DNA of 64,000 bases from Streptomyces sp. P3 (GTDB lineage Bacteria > Actinomycetota > Actinomycetes > Streptomycetales > Streptomycetaceae). Where the stretch lies: the NCBI GenBank assembly GCA_016893485.2, contig JAFEKX020000001.1:3162001-3226000 (forward strand), written 5' to 3'. The position numbers and the translations under genes were made by a program. Below are positions 9,469 through 18,927 of this stretch, piece by piece; within the stretch, counting starts at the first letter, position 1; the number at the start of each line of letters is the position of its first letter. The notes beneath the pieces were generated by a model. The model was not told where the DNA came from. It did not search any database and worked only from the letters and a program-made list of their open reading frames with translations.

Positions 9469-9807
9469 GGCGGTGTGCGCCGACCGTGACGGAGGGGGTG
9501 AAGCGGCCCACATGACCCATGTCACGAACTACTGGGATTAGTAGTGTTTAGGCATGTCATGTACGCGACCCAAACACCCTCTGACCTGGGGTTTGAGAGC
9601 CAGGTCACACAGTTCATCTTTCACCCACATGCGACCACAACTAGTAAAAGGGGTCTTTGCGGACACGGATCGAGAGTGTTTCTCTGGAGCAGTCGCACGG
9701 CGCCGACGAGTCCTCACGGGCCTCGGCGCCGACGCATTGCCCCCGCCGCGCACCGCGTGGCACCGGCAGGCGTACGACACCTCTGTCCCCGAAGAAACAG
9801 GTTCTCC
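9469..9807 (+). promoter_or_regulatory. promoter and structured 5' leader of the transglycosylase gene
   Basis: No gene is visible here. The first 130 bases are unusually AT-rich for this DNA (ACTGGGATTAGTAGTGTTTA near 9531-9550, ACAACTAGTAAAAGG near 9635), as expected of a promoter. At 9698-9731 a 9-bp inverted repeat CGGCGCCGA / TCGGCGCCG with a 16-base loop forms a hairpin. I do not recognise a known riboswitch; the c-di-AMP (ydaO) blocks seen before many Streptomyces wall-hydrolase genes are not evident. Confidence 0.4.
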
Positions 9808-10224
9808 GTGTCCGTCTCCCGCATCGTCGCTCGCATCGCCTCCCCGAAGAAGGCCCTGACCGCCGCCGCGCTCGCCGCCGCCACCACCGGCATGGTGCTG
9901 ACCTCGGCCCCCGCTCAGGCAGCGACGACGTCGTCCTCCTCCGCGCAGGCGATCGCGCACAAGATGATCCCGAGCGCCGCGCAGTACAACGCGTTCAGCA
10001 AGATCGTCGAGCACGAGAGCGGCTGGAACGTCACCGCCACGAACTCCTCCTCCGGCGCCTACGGCCTGGTCCAGGCCCTCCCGGGCTCGAAGATGTCCTC
10101 GGCCGGCTCCGACTGGAAGACCAACGCCGCCACGCAGATCAAGTGGGGCCTGGACTACATGAACTCCCGCTACGGCAGCCCGACGGCCGCCTGGAGCTTC
10201 TGGCAGTCCAACGGCTGGTACTGA
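9808..10224 (+). CDS. secreted lytic transglycosylase-like protein
   Basis: A 138-residue protein. A signal peptide (residues 1-about 38: basic SRIVARIASPKKALTAAAL then an Ala-rich core ending AQAA) is followed by an SLT/lysozyme-like fold with the catalytic glutamate in IVEHESGWN and the downstream GAYGLVQALPGSKM and NAATQIKWGLDYMNSRYGSP signatures. It should cleave the glycan strand of peptidoglycan outside the cell. The GTG at 9808 begins the signal peptide; the open frame upstream codes for leader sequence with no similarity. Intact. Confidence 0.88.
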   Translation: MSVSRIVARIASPKKALTAAALAAATTGMVLTSAPAQAATTSSSSAQAIAHKMIPSAAQYNAFSKIVEHESGWNVTATNSSSGAYGLVQALPGSKMSSAGSDWKTNAATQIKWGLDYMNSRYGSPTAAWSFWQSNGWY

Positions 10225-10250
10225 TCACCGGCTCCACACACGCACCACAC

Positions 10251-10282
10251 AGCGGCGGCCCCGGTACACCGGGGCCGCCGCT
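10251..10282 (+). terminator. strong hairpin terminator after the transglycosylase gene
   Basis: A perfect 15-bp inverted repeat, AGCGGCGGCCCCGGT / ACCGGGGCCGCCGCT, separated by two bases, begins 27 bases after the stop. The U tract is absent, as usual in Streptomyces. Confidence 0.75.
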
Positions 10283-10293
10283 ACATTGCGTTC

Positions 10294-10985
10294 ATGGCCG
10301 AGAACACACCATCACCGTCCTACGACCGTGAAGCGCGCGGAGTCCGGCTGGTGGCCGTGCTGCTCGGGCTGACCGTGGTCAGCGGGCTCATCGACGCCGT
10401 CAGTTATCTGGGCCTCGGCCATGTCTTCGTCGCGAACATGACCGGCAACGTGGTGGTGCTGGGCTTCGCCGCCGCCGGGGCGCCCGGGTTCTCGGTGTTC
10501 CACAACCTCACCTCCCTCGGCGCCTTCCTCGTGGGCGTGGTGGCCGGTGGCCGGATCTCGGTCCGGATGGACACCGGGTCGCGGCGCACCTGGGCCCGGG
10601 TGAGTCTCGGCGCGGAGGCGGTGCTGGTGGGCGTGGCGGCCGTCATCGCCTTCGCCGCACCGGGGACCACGCCACCACCTACCCCCTCATCGCCCTCACC
10701 GCCTTCGCGATGGGGCTGCGCAACGCGGCGGTCCGCACGCTCAAGGTCACCGACATCTCGACCACCACGGTCCTGACGTCGACCCTGACCGCCCTGGTCG
10801 CCGACTCGGTCACGGGCAACGGCTGGGGCTCCGGTTCGCTCCGCCGCGGCCTGGCGGTGGTGGGCATGGTGTCGGGCGCGATGCTCGGCGCCTGGCTCAC
10901 GCTGCACCACGGTCTGCGCTACCCGCTCCTGATCGCGGCTCTGGCCGCCGGTGTGTTCGCATTGACCGCATCCGGACGGGAGTAG
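10294..10985 (+). CDS. DUF1275 (YoaK-type) integral membrane protein (frameshifted)
   Basis: About 230 residues with six membrane spans. The family signature is clear: GLIDAVSYLGLGHVFVANMT and GNVVVLGFA, then RNAAVRTLKVTDISTTTVLT in the second half. No transport substrate is established for the family. A shift near 10670 in the ACCACC region moves the reading to the frame of YPLIALTAFAMGLRNA. ATG at 10294 lies 12 bases after the terminator hairpin. Confidence 0.83.
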
Positions 10986-11052
10986 CCCAAAGCCCGGTAA
11001 AGAAGGCAGAATTCGTGCGTCTGAGTCCCACGATCAAAAGGATCGATCACGC

Positions 11053-11637
11053 ATGATCACGCTCACGAAGGAAGACGGTCCGGCGGATCTGGACGGAGTG
11101 ACCCACCTCGAGATCGGGGCGTCCTGGGACCCCACCGTCGGCAGCAGCGGCGGCATCATCGGGAAGCTGCGCCAGAAGGCCGGTACGGACCTCGACCTGA
11201 TCGCCATCGCGATGCAGGGCCAGGACCCGGTACGGCTCGCGGGCCTCGACTCCGTGGACCCGCTGGGCAACGGCTCGCTGGTGCACAGCGGTGACAACCA
11301 GACCGGCAAGGGCGAGGGCGACGACGAGACGGTGACCGTCGACCTCGCGCGGATACCCGGCAACATCACGTCGATCGTCTTCGTCGCCGCCGCCTACAAG
11401 AAGGGCAGCTCCTTCCAGAAGGCCCGCAACATCGCCTTCAAGGTCTACGACGCGACGGGCGGCAGCACCCAGCAGGTCGCCGAGATCTGGCCCAACCTGC
11501 TCAGCGACCACAACGGCTGCGCGGTCGCCAAGGCGATCCGGGAGGGCGGGAGCTGGAAGCTCCAGGTCATCAACGAGACCGGCAAGATCAAGCAGGGCGA
11601 CGAGCGGGAACTGATGAAGTTCGCCGTACGGAAGTAG
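11053..11637 (+). CDS. TerD-family protein (stand-alone)
   Basis: A 194-residue TerD/TerX beta-sandwich protein. It has the GTDLDLIAIA strand, the calcium-binding core LVHSGDNQTGKGEGDDETV, and QKARNIAFKVYDATGG. TerD proteins bind Ca2+ and are linked to tellurite, phage and stress responses; the biochemical role is not settled. It is more divergent than the four TerD copies at 58-63 kb and lies 42 kb away from them. Transcribed alone from ATG at 11053. Intact. Confidence 0.87.
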   Translation: MITLTKEDGPADLDGVTHLEIGASWDPTVGSSGGIIGKLRQKAGTDLDLIAIAMQGQDPVRLAGLDSVDPLGNGSLVHSGDNQTGKGEGDDETVTVDLARIPGNITSIVFVAAAYKKGSSFQKARNIAFKVYDATGGSTQQVAEIWPNLLSDHNGCAVAKAIREGGSWKLQVINETGKIKQGDERELMKFAVRK

Positions 11638-11670
11638 CCGCACGCGCGGTTGCGCGCGGGCGCTCGAGAC

Positions 11671-11698
11671 GGCCGGCGGCGCCGGGATGCCGCCGGCC
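11671..11698. terminator. hairpin terminator between convergent TerD and P450 genes
   Basis: The inverted repeat GGCCGGCGGC / GCCGCCGGCC (10 bp, 8-base loop) lies between two convergent stops and can serve both strands. Confidence 0.65.
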
Positions 11699-11714
11699 CG
11701 AGCTGTGCGCACGG

Positions 11715-12950
11715 TCAACCGGCGGTCACCTGGAGCCCTTGACCCCGTTGATCCACGCGGGAGCGCAGCCGGCGCGGGTCGCCGGTCAGGGTCAGGTTCG
11801 GCATCGCGTCCGCGATCGCGTTGAAGATCAGGTCGATCTCCAGGACCGCGAGGGACTTGCCGAGGCAGTAGTGCGGGCCTCCGCCGCCGAAGCCGAGGTG
11901 CGGGTTCGGGTCGCGCATGACGTCGAACCGGTCCGGGTTCTCGAAGACCTCGGGGTCGTGGTTGGCCGAGGCGTAGAAGATGCCGACCCGGTCGCCCTTC
12001 TTGATCGACTTGCCGCCCAGCTCGGTGTCCTGAGTGGCCGTGCGCTGGAAGGCGTTGACCGGGGTCGCCCAGCGGACGATCTCCTCGGCGGCGGTCGACG
12101 GGCGTTCCCGCTTGTACAGCTCCCACTGGTCGGGGTGGGTGAGGAACGCGTGCATGCCGTGGGTGATGGCGTTGCGGGTGGTCTCGTTCCCCGCCACCGA
12201 GAGCATCAGCACGAAGAAGCCGAACTCGTCGGAGTTCAGGTTGCCCTCGTCCTCGGCCGCGACCAGGGTGCTGACGATGTCGTGGGCCGGGCACTGCTTG
12301 CGCTCGGCGGCCATCCCCATGGCGTAGGCGATGAGTTCGGCGGCGGACTCGGCGCCGACCTGCTCGGTGATGGCGTACTCGGGATCGTCGTACGCGATCA
12401 TCTTGTTGGACCACTCGAAGATCTTGACGCGGTCCTCCTGCGGGATGCCGATGAGTTCGGCGATGGCCTGGAGGGGCAGTTCGCAGGCGACCTCGGTGAC
12501 GAAGTCGAAGGGGCCGGGGTGAGCGCGGGCGCCCGCGACGATCGAGTGGGCGCGGTCGCGGAGGCGGTCCTCCAGGGCACGGATCGCCCGTGGGGTGAAG
12601 CCGCGCTGGACGATCTGGCGGACGCGGGTGTGCTCGGGCGGGTCCATGTTGAGCAGGATGAGCCGCTGGACGTCGATCGACTCGCGCGTCATGTGCTCGC
12701 CGAAGCGGATGATCGCCGTGTTGAGGGTCGAGGAGAAGAGCTCCGGGTGCGTGGAGACGTACCGGACGTCGGCGTGCCGGGTCACGGCCCAGTAGCCCTC
12801 GTCCTGGAACCCCGCGATGTTCAGGGGCTGTTGGATCCAGCGCACCGGTTCGGCCGCGCGCAGTTCGGCGAACTCCGGGAGCGGGACGCGGTGGTGGAGC
12901 AGGTCCGGGTCGGTGAGGTCGAACCCCTCGGGGAGAGCTGGACAGGGCAT
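11715..12950 (-). CDS. cytochrome P450, CYP125/steroid C26-hydroxylase-like
   Basis: A 411-residue P450. Landmarks: I-helix LMLSVAGNETTRNAITHGM, K-helix EEIVRW, the PERF-region NPDRFDV and heme-binding FGGGGPHYCLGKSLA with the cysteine ligand. The I-helix sequence is that of the CYP125/CYP124/CYP142 group, which hydroxylates the terminal carbon of sterol side chains; assignment within that group is tentative. ATG at 12950 has GGAG nine bases upstream; earlier in-frame starts have none. It is divergent from a thiolase gene across 225 bases with two palindromes, suggesting a shared side-chain degradation regulon. Intact. Confidence 0.87.
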   Translation of the reverse strand: MPCPALPEGFDLTDPDLLHHRVPLPEFAELRAAEPVRWIQQPLNIAGFQDEGYWAVTRHADVRYVSTHPELFSSTLNTAIIRFGEHMTRESIDVQRLILLNMDPPEHTRVRQIVQRGFTPRAIRALEDRLRDRAHSIVAGARAHPGPFDFVTEVACELPLQAIAELIGIPQEDRVKIFEWSNKMIAYDDPEYAITEQVGAESAAELIAYAMGMAAERKQCPAHDIVSTLVAAEDEGNLNSDEFGFFVLMLSVAGNETTRNAITHGMHAFLTHPDQWELYKRERPSTAAEEIVRWATPVNAFQRTATQDTELGGKSIKKGDRVGIFYASANHDPEVFENPDRFDVMRDPNPHLGFGGGGPHYCLGKSLAVLEIDLIFNAIADAMPNLTLTGDPRRLRSRVDQRGQGLQVTAG

Positions 12951-13008
12951 GGGTACTCCAGCCTGATTCTGACGGCCCATCAGGAATGTGTCGTGAAGGT
13001 AATAACGG

Positions 13009-13018
13009 GTTCTAGAAC
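13009..13018. promoter_or_regulatory. palindromic operator candidate upstream of the P450 gene
   Basis: The perfect 10-bp palindrome GTTCTAGAAC lies 59 bases before the P450 start, in the P450/thiolase intergenic region. It shares TAGAAC with the second site at 13094. Confidence 0.5.
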
Positions 13019-13093
13019 TCGCAAGAGGTACGGCAACCCGAATTCCCTGCACGCCCCTTGCGGTTGTGGACGGCCTGTCAGCAGACTGCACAC

Positions 13094-13117
13094 AGAACTA
13101 GAACGCGTACTAGTTCT
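13094..13117. promoter_or_regulatory. inverted-repeat operator candidate upstream of the thiolase gene
   Basis: AGAACTAG and CTAGTTCT form perfect 8-bp arms around AACGCGTA. The central TAGAACGCGTACTA differs at one position from the KstR-type sterol-regulator consensus TNNAACNNGTTNNA as I remember it. A TetR-family regulator is the plausible binder; none is adjacent. Confidence 0.55.
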
Positions 13118-13175
13118 GCGTGGCGGGTGGCCGGGACGCCCGCGCCGCGCGGTGTACGAGGAGAGGACGTGTCCC

Positions 13176-15230
<2,055 letters not shown>

Positions 15231-15369
15231 CTTTCGACTGTACGACGGTGCGAGCTGCATTGATACCGGAAATGAATCACGTCTTCCGGAGTCCGTCTTG
15301 GACGGGCGGGGCGCGATGGGCGCACGCTGGAGGCACACCACTTCCGAACCCACCTGGGGTGATTTCGTC

Positions 15370-16263
15370 ATGCGTGTTTTCGTCACCGGAGCGACCGGAT
15401 TCGTCGGCAGCGCGGTCGTCCGCGAACTGCTCGCCAACGGCCACGAAGTGCTGGGCCTGGCGCGTTCCGACGCATCAGCCGATCGGCTCGCGGCGACCGG
15501 GGCGGAGGTGCACCGGGGTTCACTGGAGGACCTCGACGCCCTCCGCGCGGGCGCGGCGGCGTCCGACGGTGTGATCCACACCGGCTTCATCCACGACTTC
15601 GCGAACTACGCCGCGTGCGTCGCGATCGACCTGAGCGCGGTCAAGACCCTCACCGAGACCCTCGCCGGATCGGACCGTCCCCTCGTCATCAGCTCGGTCA
15701 TGAGCCACGGCAAGACCGAGGACGACGTACCCGACCCCGCCGAGCGTCCCGACCTGGTCCGCCTCCCCGCCGAGGTGGCCACCCTGACGGCGGCGGCGCG
15801 GGGCGTCCGTTCATCGGTGATCCGGCTGCCGCAGGTGCACGGGGAGGGCGATCACGCCTTCGTCCCCGGCGTGATCGCCATCGCCCGCACCAAGGGCGTC
15901 TCCGCGTACCCGGGCGAGGGCACGAACGGCTGGGCCGCGGTGCACCGCGAGGACGCGGCGGTGCTGTTCCGGCTGGCCCTGGAGAACGCCCCCGCGGGTA
16001 CGGTCCTGCACGCGGTGGACGACGAGGGCGTGCCCGTACGGGAGATCGCCGAGGTCATCGGCAGGCGTCTCGACCTGCCGGTGAAGAGCGTGCCGGTCGA
16101 GGAGGCCGGGGCCCACTTCGGCTGGCTGGGCCACTTCTACTCGTCCGACCTGGTCGGCACGAGCGTCCTGACCCGGGAACGGTTCGGCTGGGCGCCGAGC
16201 CGGATCGGTCTGCTCGCCGACCTCGACCACGACTACTACTTCGAGGTCAACCAGCCGTCGTAG
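15370..16263 (+). CDS. NAD(P)-dependent epimerase/SDR, extended atypical type
   Basis: A 297-residue extended short-chain dehydrogenase-like protein. It has the Rossmann motif VTGATGFVGSAVVREL at the N-terminus and conserved strands SLEDLDAL and VIHTGFIHDF, but the usual YxxxK active site is not seen at the expected place: after ISSVMSHG the YxxxK tyrosine is absent. Members of this group reduce aldehydes or ketones or act as NmrA-like sensors. It is probably regulated by the divergent LysR protein. The last 17 bases overlap the DUF397 gene on the other strand. Confidence 0.83.
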   Translation: MRVFVTGATGFVGSAVVRELLANGHEVLGLARSDASADRLAATGAEVHRGSLEDLDALRAGAAASDGVIHTGFIHDFANYAACVAIDLSAVKTLTETLAGSDRPLVISSVMSHGKTEDDVPDPAERPDLVRLPAEVATLTAAARGVRSSVIRLPQVHGEGDHAFVPGVIAIARTKGVSAYPGEGTNGWAAVHREDAAVLFRLALENAPAGTVLHAVDDEGVPVREIAEVIGRRLDLPVKSVPVEEAGAHFGWLGHFYSSDLVGTSVLTRERFGWAPSRIGLLADLDHDYYFEVNQPS

Positions 16264-16550
16264 CAGCCCAGTCGACGAAGCTGGTGAACGCGGCGGGGCC
16301 GAGGGTGAGGATCGGTCCCGCCGGGGTCTTGGAGTCCCGAATGGCGAGGGCGGGGGTGAGGGGGCAAGGGGGTGGTGGGGCAGGGGAGTTCGGCGATCTC
16401 TACACAATCACCGCCCTGGTCACTGCTGTACGAGGACTTACGCCAGCCGAGCTGACCGAGCGGCGCGCACTCGACGCACTGCCCGCCTTGATCACTGCTG
16501 TAGCTGGACTTCCGCCACTGAGTCCCCGTCGGCATCGCGTTGTTCCCCAT
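16247..16550 (-). CDS. tandem DUF397 protein (frameshifted)
   Basis: About 100 residues. The DUF397 signature WRKSSYSSDQGG occurs twice, 20 residues apart (…GGQCVECAPLG then …GGDCVEIAEL); normally it occurs once. The rest of the domain, AIRDSKTPAGPILTLGPAAF and TSFVDWAATTAG, is in another frame after a shift near 16355 in a C-rich run; the stop at 16247 belongs to that frame. DUF397 genes sit beside XRE-DUF5753 regulators in Streptomyces (WhiJ/AbaA-like sets) and act in development and antibiotic control. The start (16550, or MPTG at 16535) lies inside the end of the regulator gene, so the two are translationally coupled. Confidence 0.72.
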
Positions 16551-17355
16551 AACGTTCCTCCATCACGCGCCGGATCAGCTCCGCCGATTCCCGAATGGAC
16601 AGGGCGGCGGCTTGGAGGTGATCGTAACGGAGCGAACAGTCGTTGACGGTGTCCGGGTTGGCGGTCGGATGCCCGCTTCCGTAGCTCTCGGTGTAGACGA
16701 TGGGCGGATCGCTCGGGAAGCGATAGAGGTCAAACGAGCCTGTTAGTCCCGCGTGTGCTCCCGCCGCGAACGGCAGGATCTGGATGTTGATCCGAGGATT
16801 GTCCTCATACGCCAACAATCGGCCCAGTTGATTCCTCATCGTCTCCCGGCCACCGATCTCCAGATACAGCGCGGCTTCGCTCAGGATCGCCCAAAAGACC
16901 GGCGGCTTCTCCTTCTCAAAAATGCGCTGACGACCCGTTCGTACGGTGGTCCGGTCGTCCAGGTTGCTCTGGTTCAGCGTGCCGAGCACGGCGCGGGCGT
17001 ACGCCTCGGTCTGGAGGAGACCAAGGACCATGTGCGCCTCGAAGGAACAGATCTCGACGGCCCGCGCCTCCAACTCACCCACCTGCTGGAACCAGGCGGG
17101 CAGTTGACTGCGCAGCACCAGATCCAGCAACCGGGTCAGCAACCCACCCGTGTCCAGCGCAGCGTCAACCGCTCTGCTGAACTCCAGCGTCGGCAACTTC
17201 TTCGCCGTCTCGATCTGGCCGACCATCGACCCGGTGTAGTTGATGACGACGCCGAGTTGGCGTTGGGTGAGGCCGGCCGCCTCCCGATAGCGGCGGAGTT
17301 CGTAGCCGTAGTAGTCCAGCGCCGAAGCCCCCGGATCAAGGGTGGTGATGTGCAT
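16492..17355 (-). CDS. XRE-DUF5753 transcriptional regulator (WhiJ-like)
   Basis: A 287-residue protein. A Cro/C1 helix-turn-helix at about 15-75 (LRRYREAAGLTQRQLGVVI, YTGSMVGQIETAKKLP) is followed by the DUF5753 domain (IRIN-type landmarks AWFQQVGELEARAVEICSFE, YAEDNPR-like segment AYEDNPRINIQILPF). Such regulators repress by binding DNA with a partnering DUF397 peptide. It overlaps the DUF397 gene by 59 bases and is divergent from the HATPase gene at 17471. Intact. Confidence 0.86.
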   Translation of the reverse strand: MHITTLDPGASALDYYGYELRRYREAAGLTQRQLGVVINYTGSMVGQIETAKKLPTLEFSRAVDAALDTGGLLTRLLDLVLRSQLPAWFQQVGELEARAVEICSFEAHMVLGLLQTEAYARAVLGTLNQSNLDDRTTVRTGRQRIFEKEKPPVFWAILSEAALYLEIGGRETMRNQLGRLLAYEDNPRINIQILPFAAGAHAGLTGSFDLYRFPSDPPIVYTESYGSGHPTANPDTVNDCSLRYDHLQAAALSIRESAELIRRVMEERYGEQRDADGDSVAEVQLQQ

Positions 17356-17470
17356 GCGGTGCCCCCTGTCTCCCGACGTTGTCCACTCGTAAACGGGTTG
17401 TATTCATGCCGTTGCCGAGGGTAGCCGCGAGACATCACGCTCGTTATGTGAACGAACCAATTCCCCCGCC

Positions 17471-17880
17471 ATGCTGGCCTTTCCGCACCGCCAGCAGTAC
17501 GTCATGCACATCGCCGTGGGCGACCACTCGGCCCGGCACATCCGCCGTATCGTCCGCTCGTTCCTGCTGGAGTGGGGCATGCCGGAGCTGTCCGACGCCG
17601 TCGAACTCGCCGTCACGGAGCTGATCGCCAATGTCGTACGGCACGTTCCGGACCGGCGCTGCGGACTGTTCCTGCTGCGCCAACCGGCCGGCGTACGCGT
17701 CGAGGTGAGCGACAGCTCCTGCCAACTCCCGGACCTGCACGCGGAGTTCGACGCAGAGTCGGAGACGGGGCGCGGGCTGGTGCTGCTGGACGCGGTGACG
17801 GACAAGTGGGGGTCACCAGGGCGGCCGGGGGCGGCAAGGCCGTGTGGTTCGAGTGCTCGCGAACTCCGGTGCGGAACTGA
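17471..17880 (+). CDS. HATPase_c anti-sigma-factor-like ATP-binding protein (frameshifted)
   Basis: A stand-alone GHKL ATPase of about 136 residues (RsbW/SpoIIAB-like). The N-box is ELAVTELIANVVRHV and a G-box is in SETGRGLVLLDAVTDKWGV. One G missing from the GGGGG at 17811-17815 shifts the final part, VTRAAGGGKAVWFECSRTP. Such proteins bind a sigma factor or an antagonist, and occur next to XRE/DUF397 pairs in streptomycetes. The partner is unknown. Confidence 0.78.
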
Positions 17881-18004
17881 GGCGTTCGGTGGAGCTGAGC
17901 GCAGCCGCGTGAGCTCCGGAAACTAGGTCACTTTAACGATGCCGCCGCCCCGCGCTCCTCATAGGGTCCAAGGCATCCCGCACCGCCCTGACTTGAGGAG
18001 TCCC

Positions 18005-18854
18005 ATGAGTACCGATGTTTCCCGCCGCCGGGTCCTGGCCGCCGGAGCCGCCCTGGCCGGGTCCGCGGCGCTGGTCGCCGGGGCCGAGGGCGGCGCGAGC
18101 GCGGCGACGGCCCCCGCCGGTGCCGGCAAGGAGAAGTCCAAGGTGAAGCCCACGATCGTGCTGGTGCACGGCGGTTACGCCGACTCGTCCTGCTGGAACG
18201 CCACCATCGGCGAGCTCCAGGACAAGGGCTACACGACCGTCGCCGGGTCGAACCCGCTGAGAGGCATCCCGACCGACGCCGCGTACATCGCGAGCCTGCT
18301 TGACTCCATCAGCGGCCCGGTCGTCCTGGTCGCCCACTCCATGGGCGGCACGGTCATCACGAACGCCGCCGCCGGAAAGGCCAACGTCAAGGCCCTCGTC
18401 TACATCGCCGCGTTCGTGCCCGAAGTCGGCGAGACCCAGGGCGAGTTGATCACCAAGTTCCCCGGCAGCGAGGTCCAGCCGGTGAGCGTGCCCGTGCCGT
18501 ACACGAAGGCCGACGGCACCACCGGAACCGACCTGTACCTGAGCAAGGACGGCCACGCCGCGTTCGCCGCCGACATCTCCACCGCCGACTTCCGCGTCCT
18601 CCAGGCCACCCAACGGCCGTTCGACGCCGACTCGTTCGTCTTCCCGACCACCGCCGCCGCCTGGAAGACCATCCCGGTCTGGGGCCTGGTCGCCGGCCGC
18701 GACAAGGCGATCCCCGGCCTGCGAGCGCTGGATGTACCAGCGCGCGAACGCCCGCAAGATCGTCGAGGTCCCCCGCTCCTCCCACGTGGCGATGCTCAGC
18801 CACCCGAAGATCGTCGCCGACCTCATCCTGGACGCCGCGAAGGCCGTCGCCTGA
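18005..18854 (+). CDS. Tat-exported alpha/beta hydrolase (frameshifted)
   Basis: A twin-arginine signal (SRRRVLAAGAALAGSAALVA) precedes an alpha/beta hydrolase domain: PTIVLVHGGYADSSCW, nucleophile elbow VAHSMGGTVI, and C-terminal histidine in RSSHVAMLSHP. The C-terminus from WMYQRANARKIVEV is in another frame; the shift is near 18720-18735. The fold is that of EstC/methyl-ketone-type esterases, and export by Tat means it folds before secretion. ATG at 18005 has GAGGAG just upstream. Confidence 0.82.
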
Positions 18855-18873
18855 CCCGCACCCCGGAAACGAC

Positions 18874-18909
18874 GAGCGCCCCGGTCCAGTGTCACGGACC
18901 GGGGCGCTC
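18874..18909. terminator. bidirectional hairpin terminator
   Basis: A perfect 14-bp inverted repeat GAGCGCCCCGGTCC / GGACCGGGGCGCTC with an 8-base loop lies between convergent stops (18854 and 18928). Confidence 0.8.
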
Positions 18910-18927
18910 TGTCTGCCGGGACGGAAC

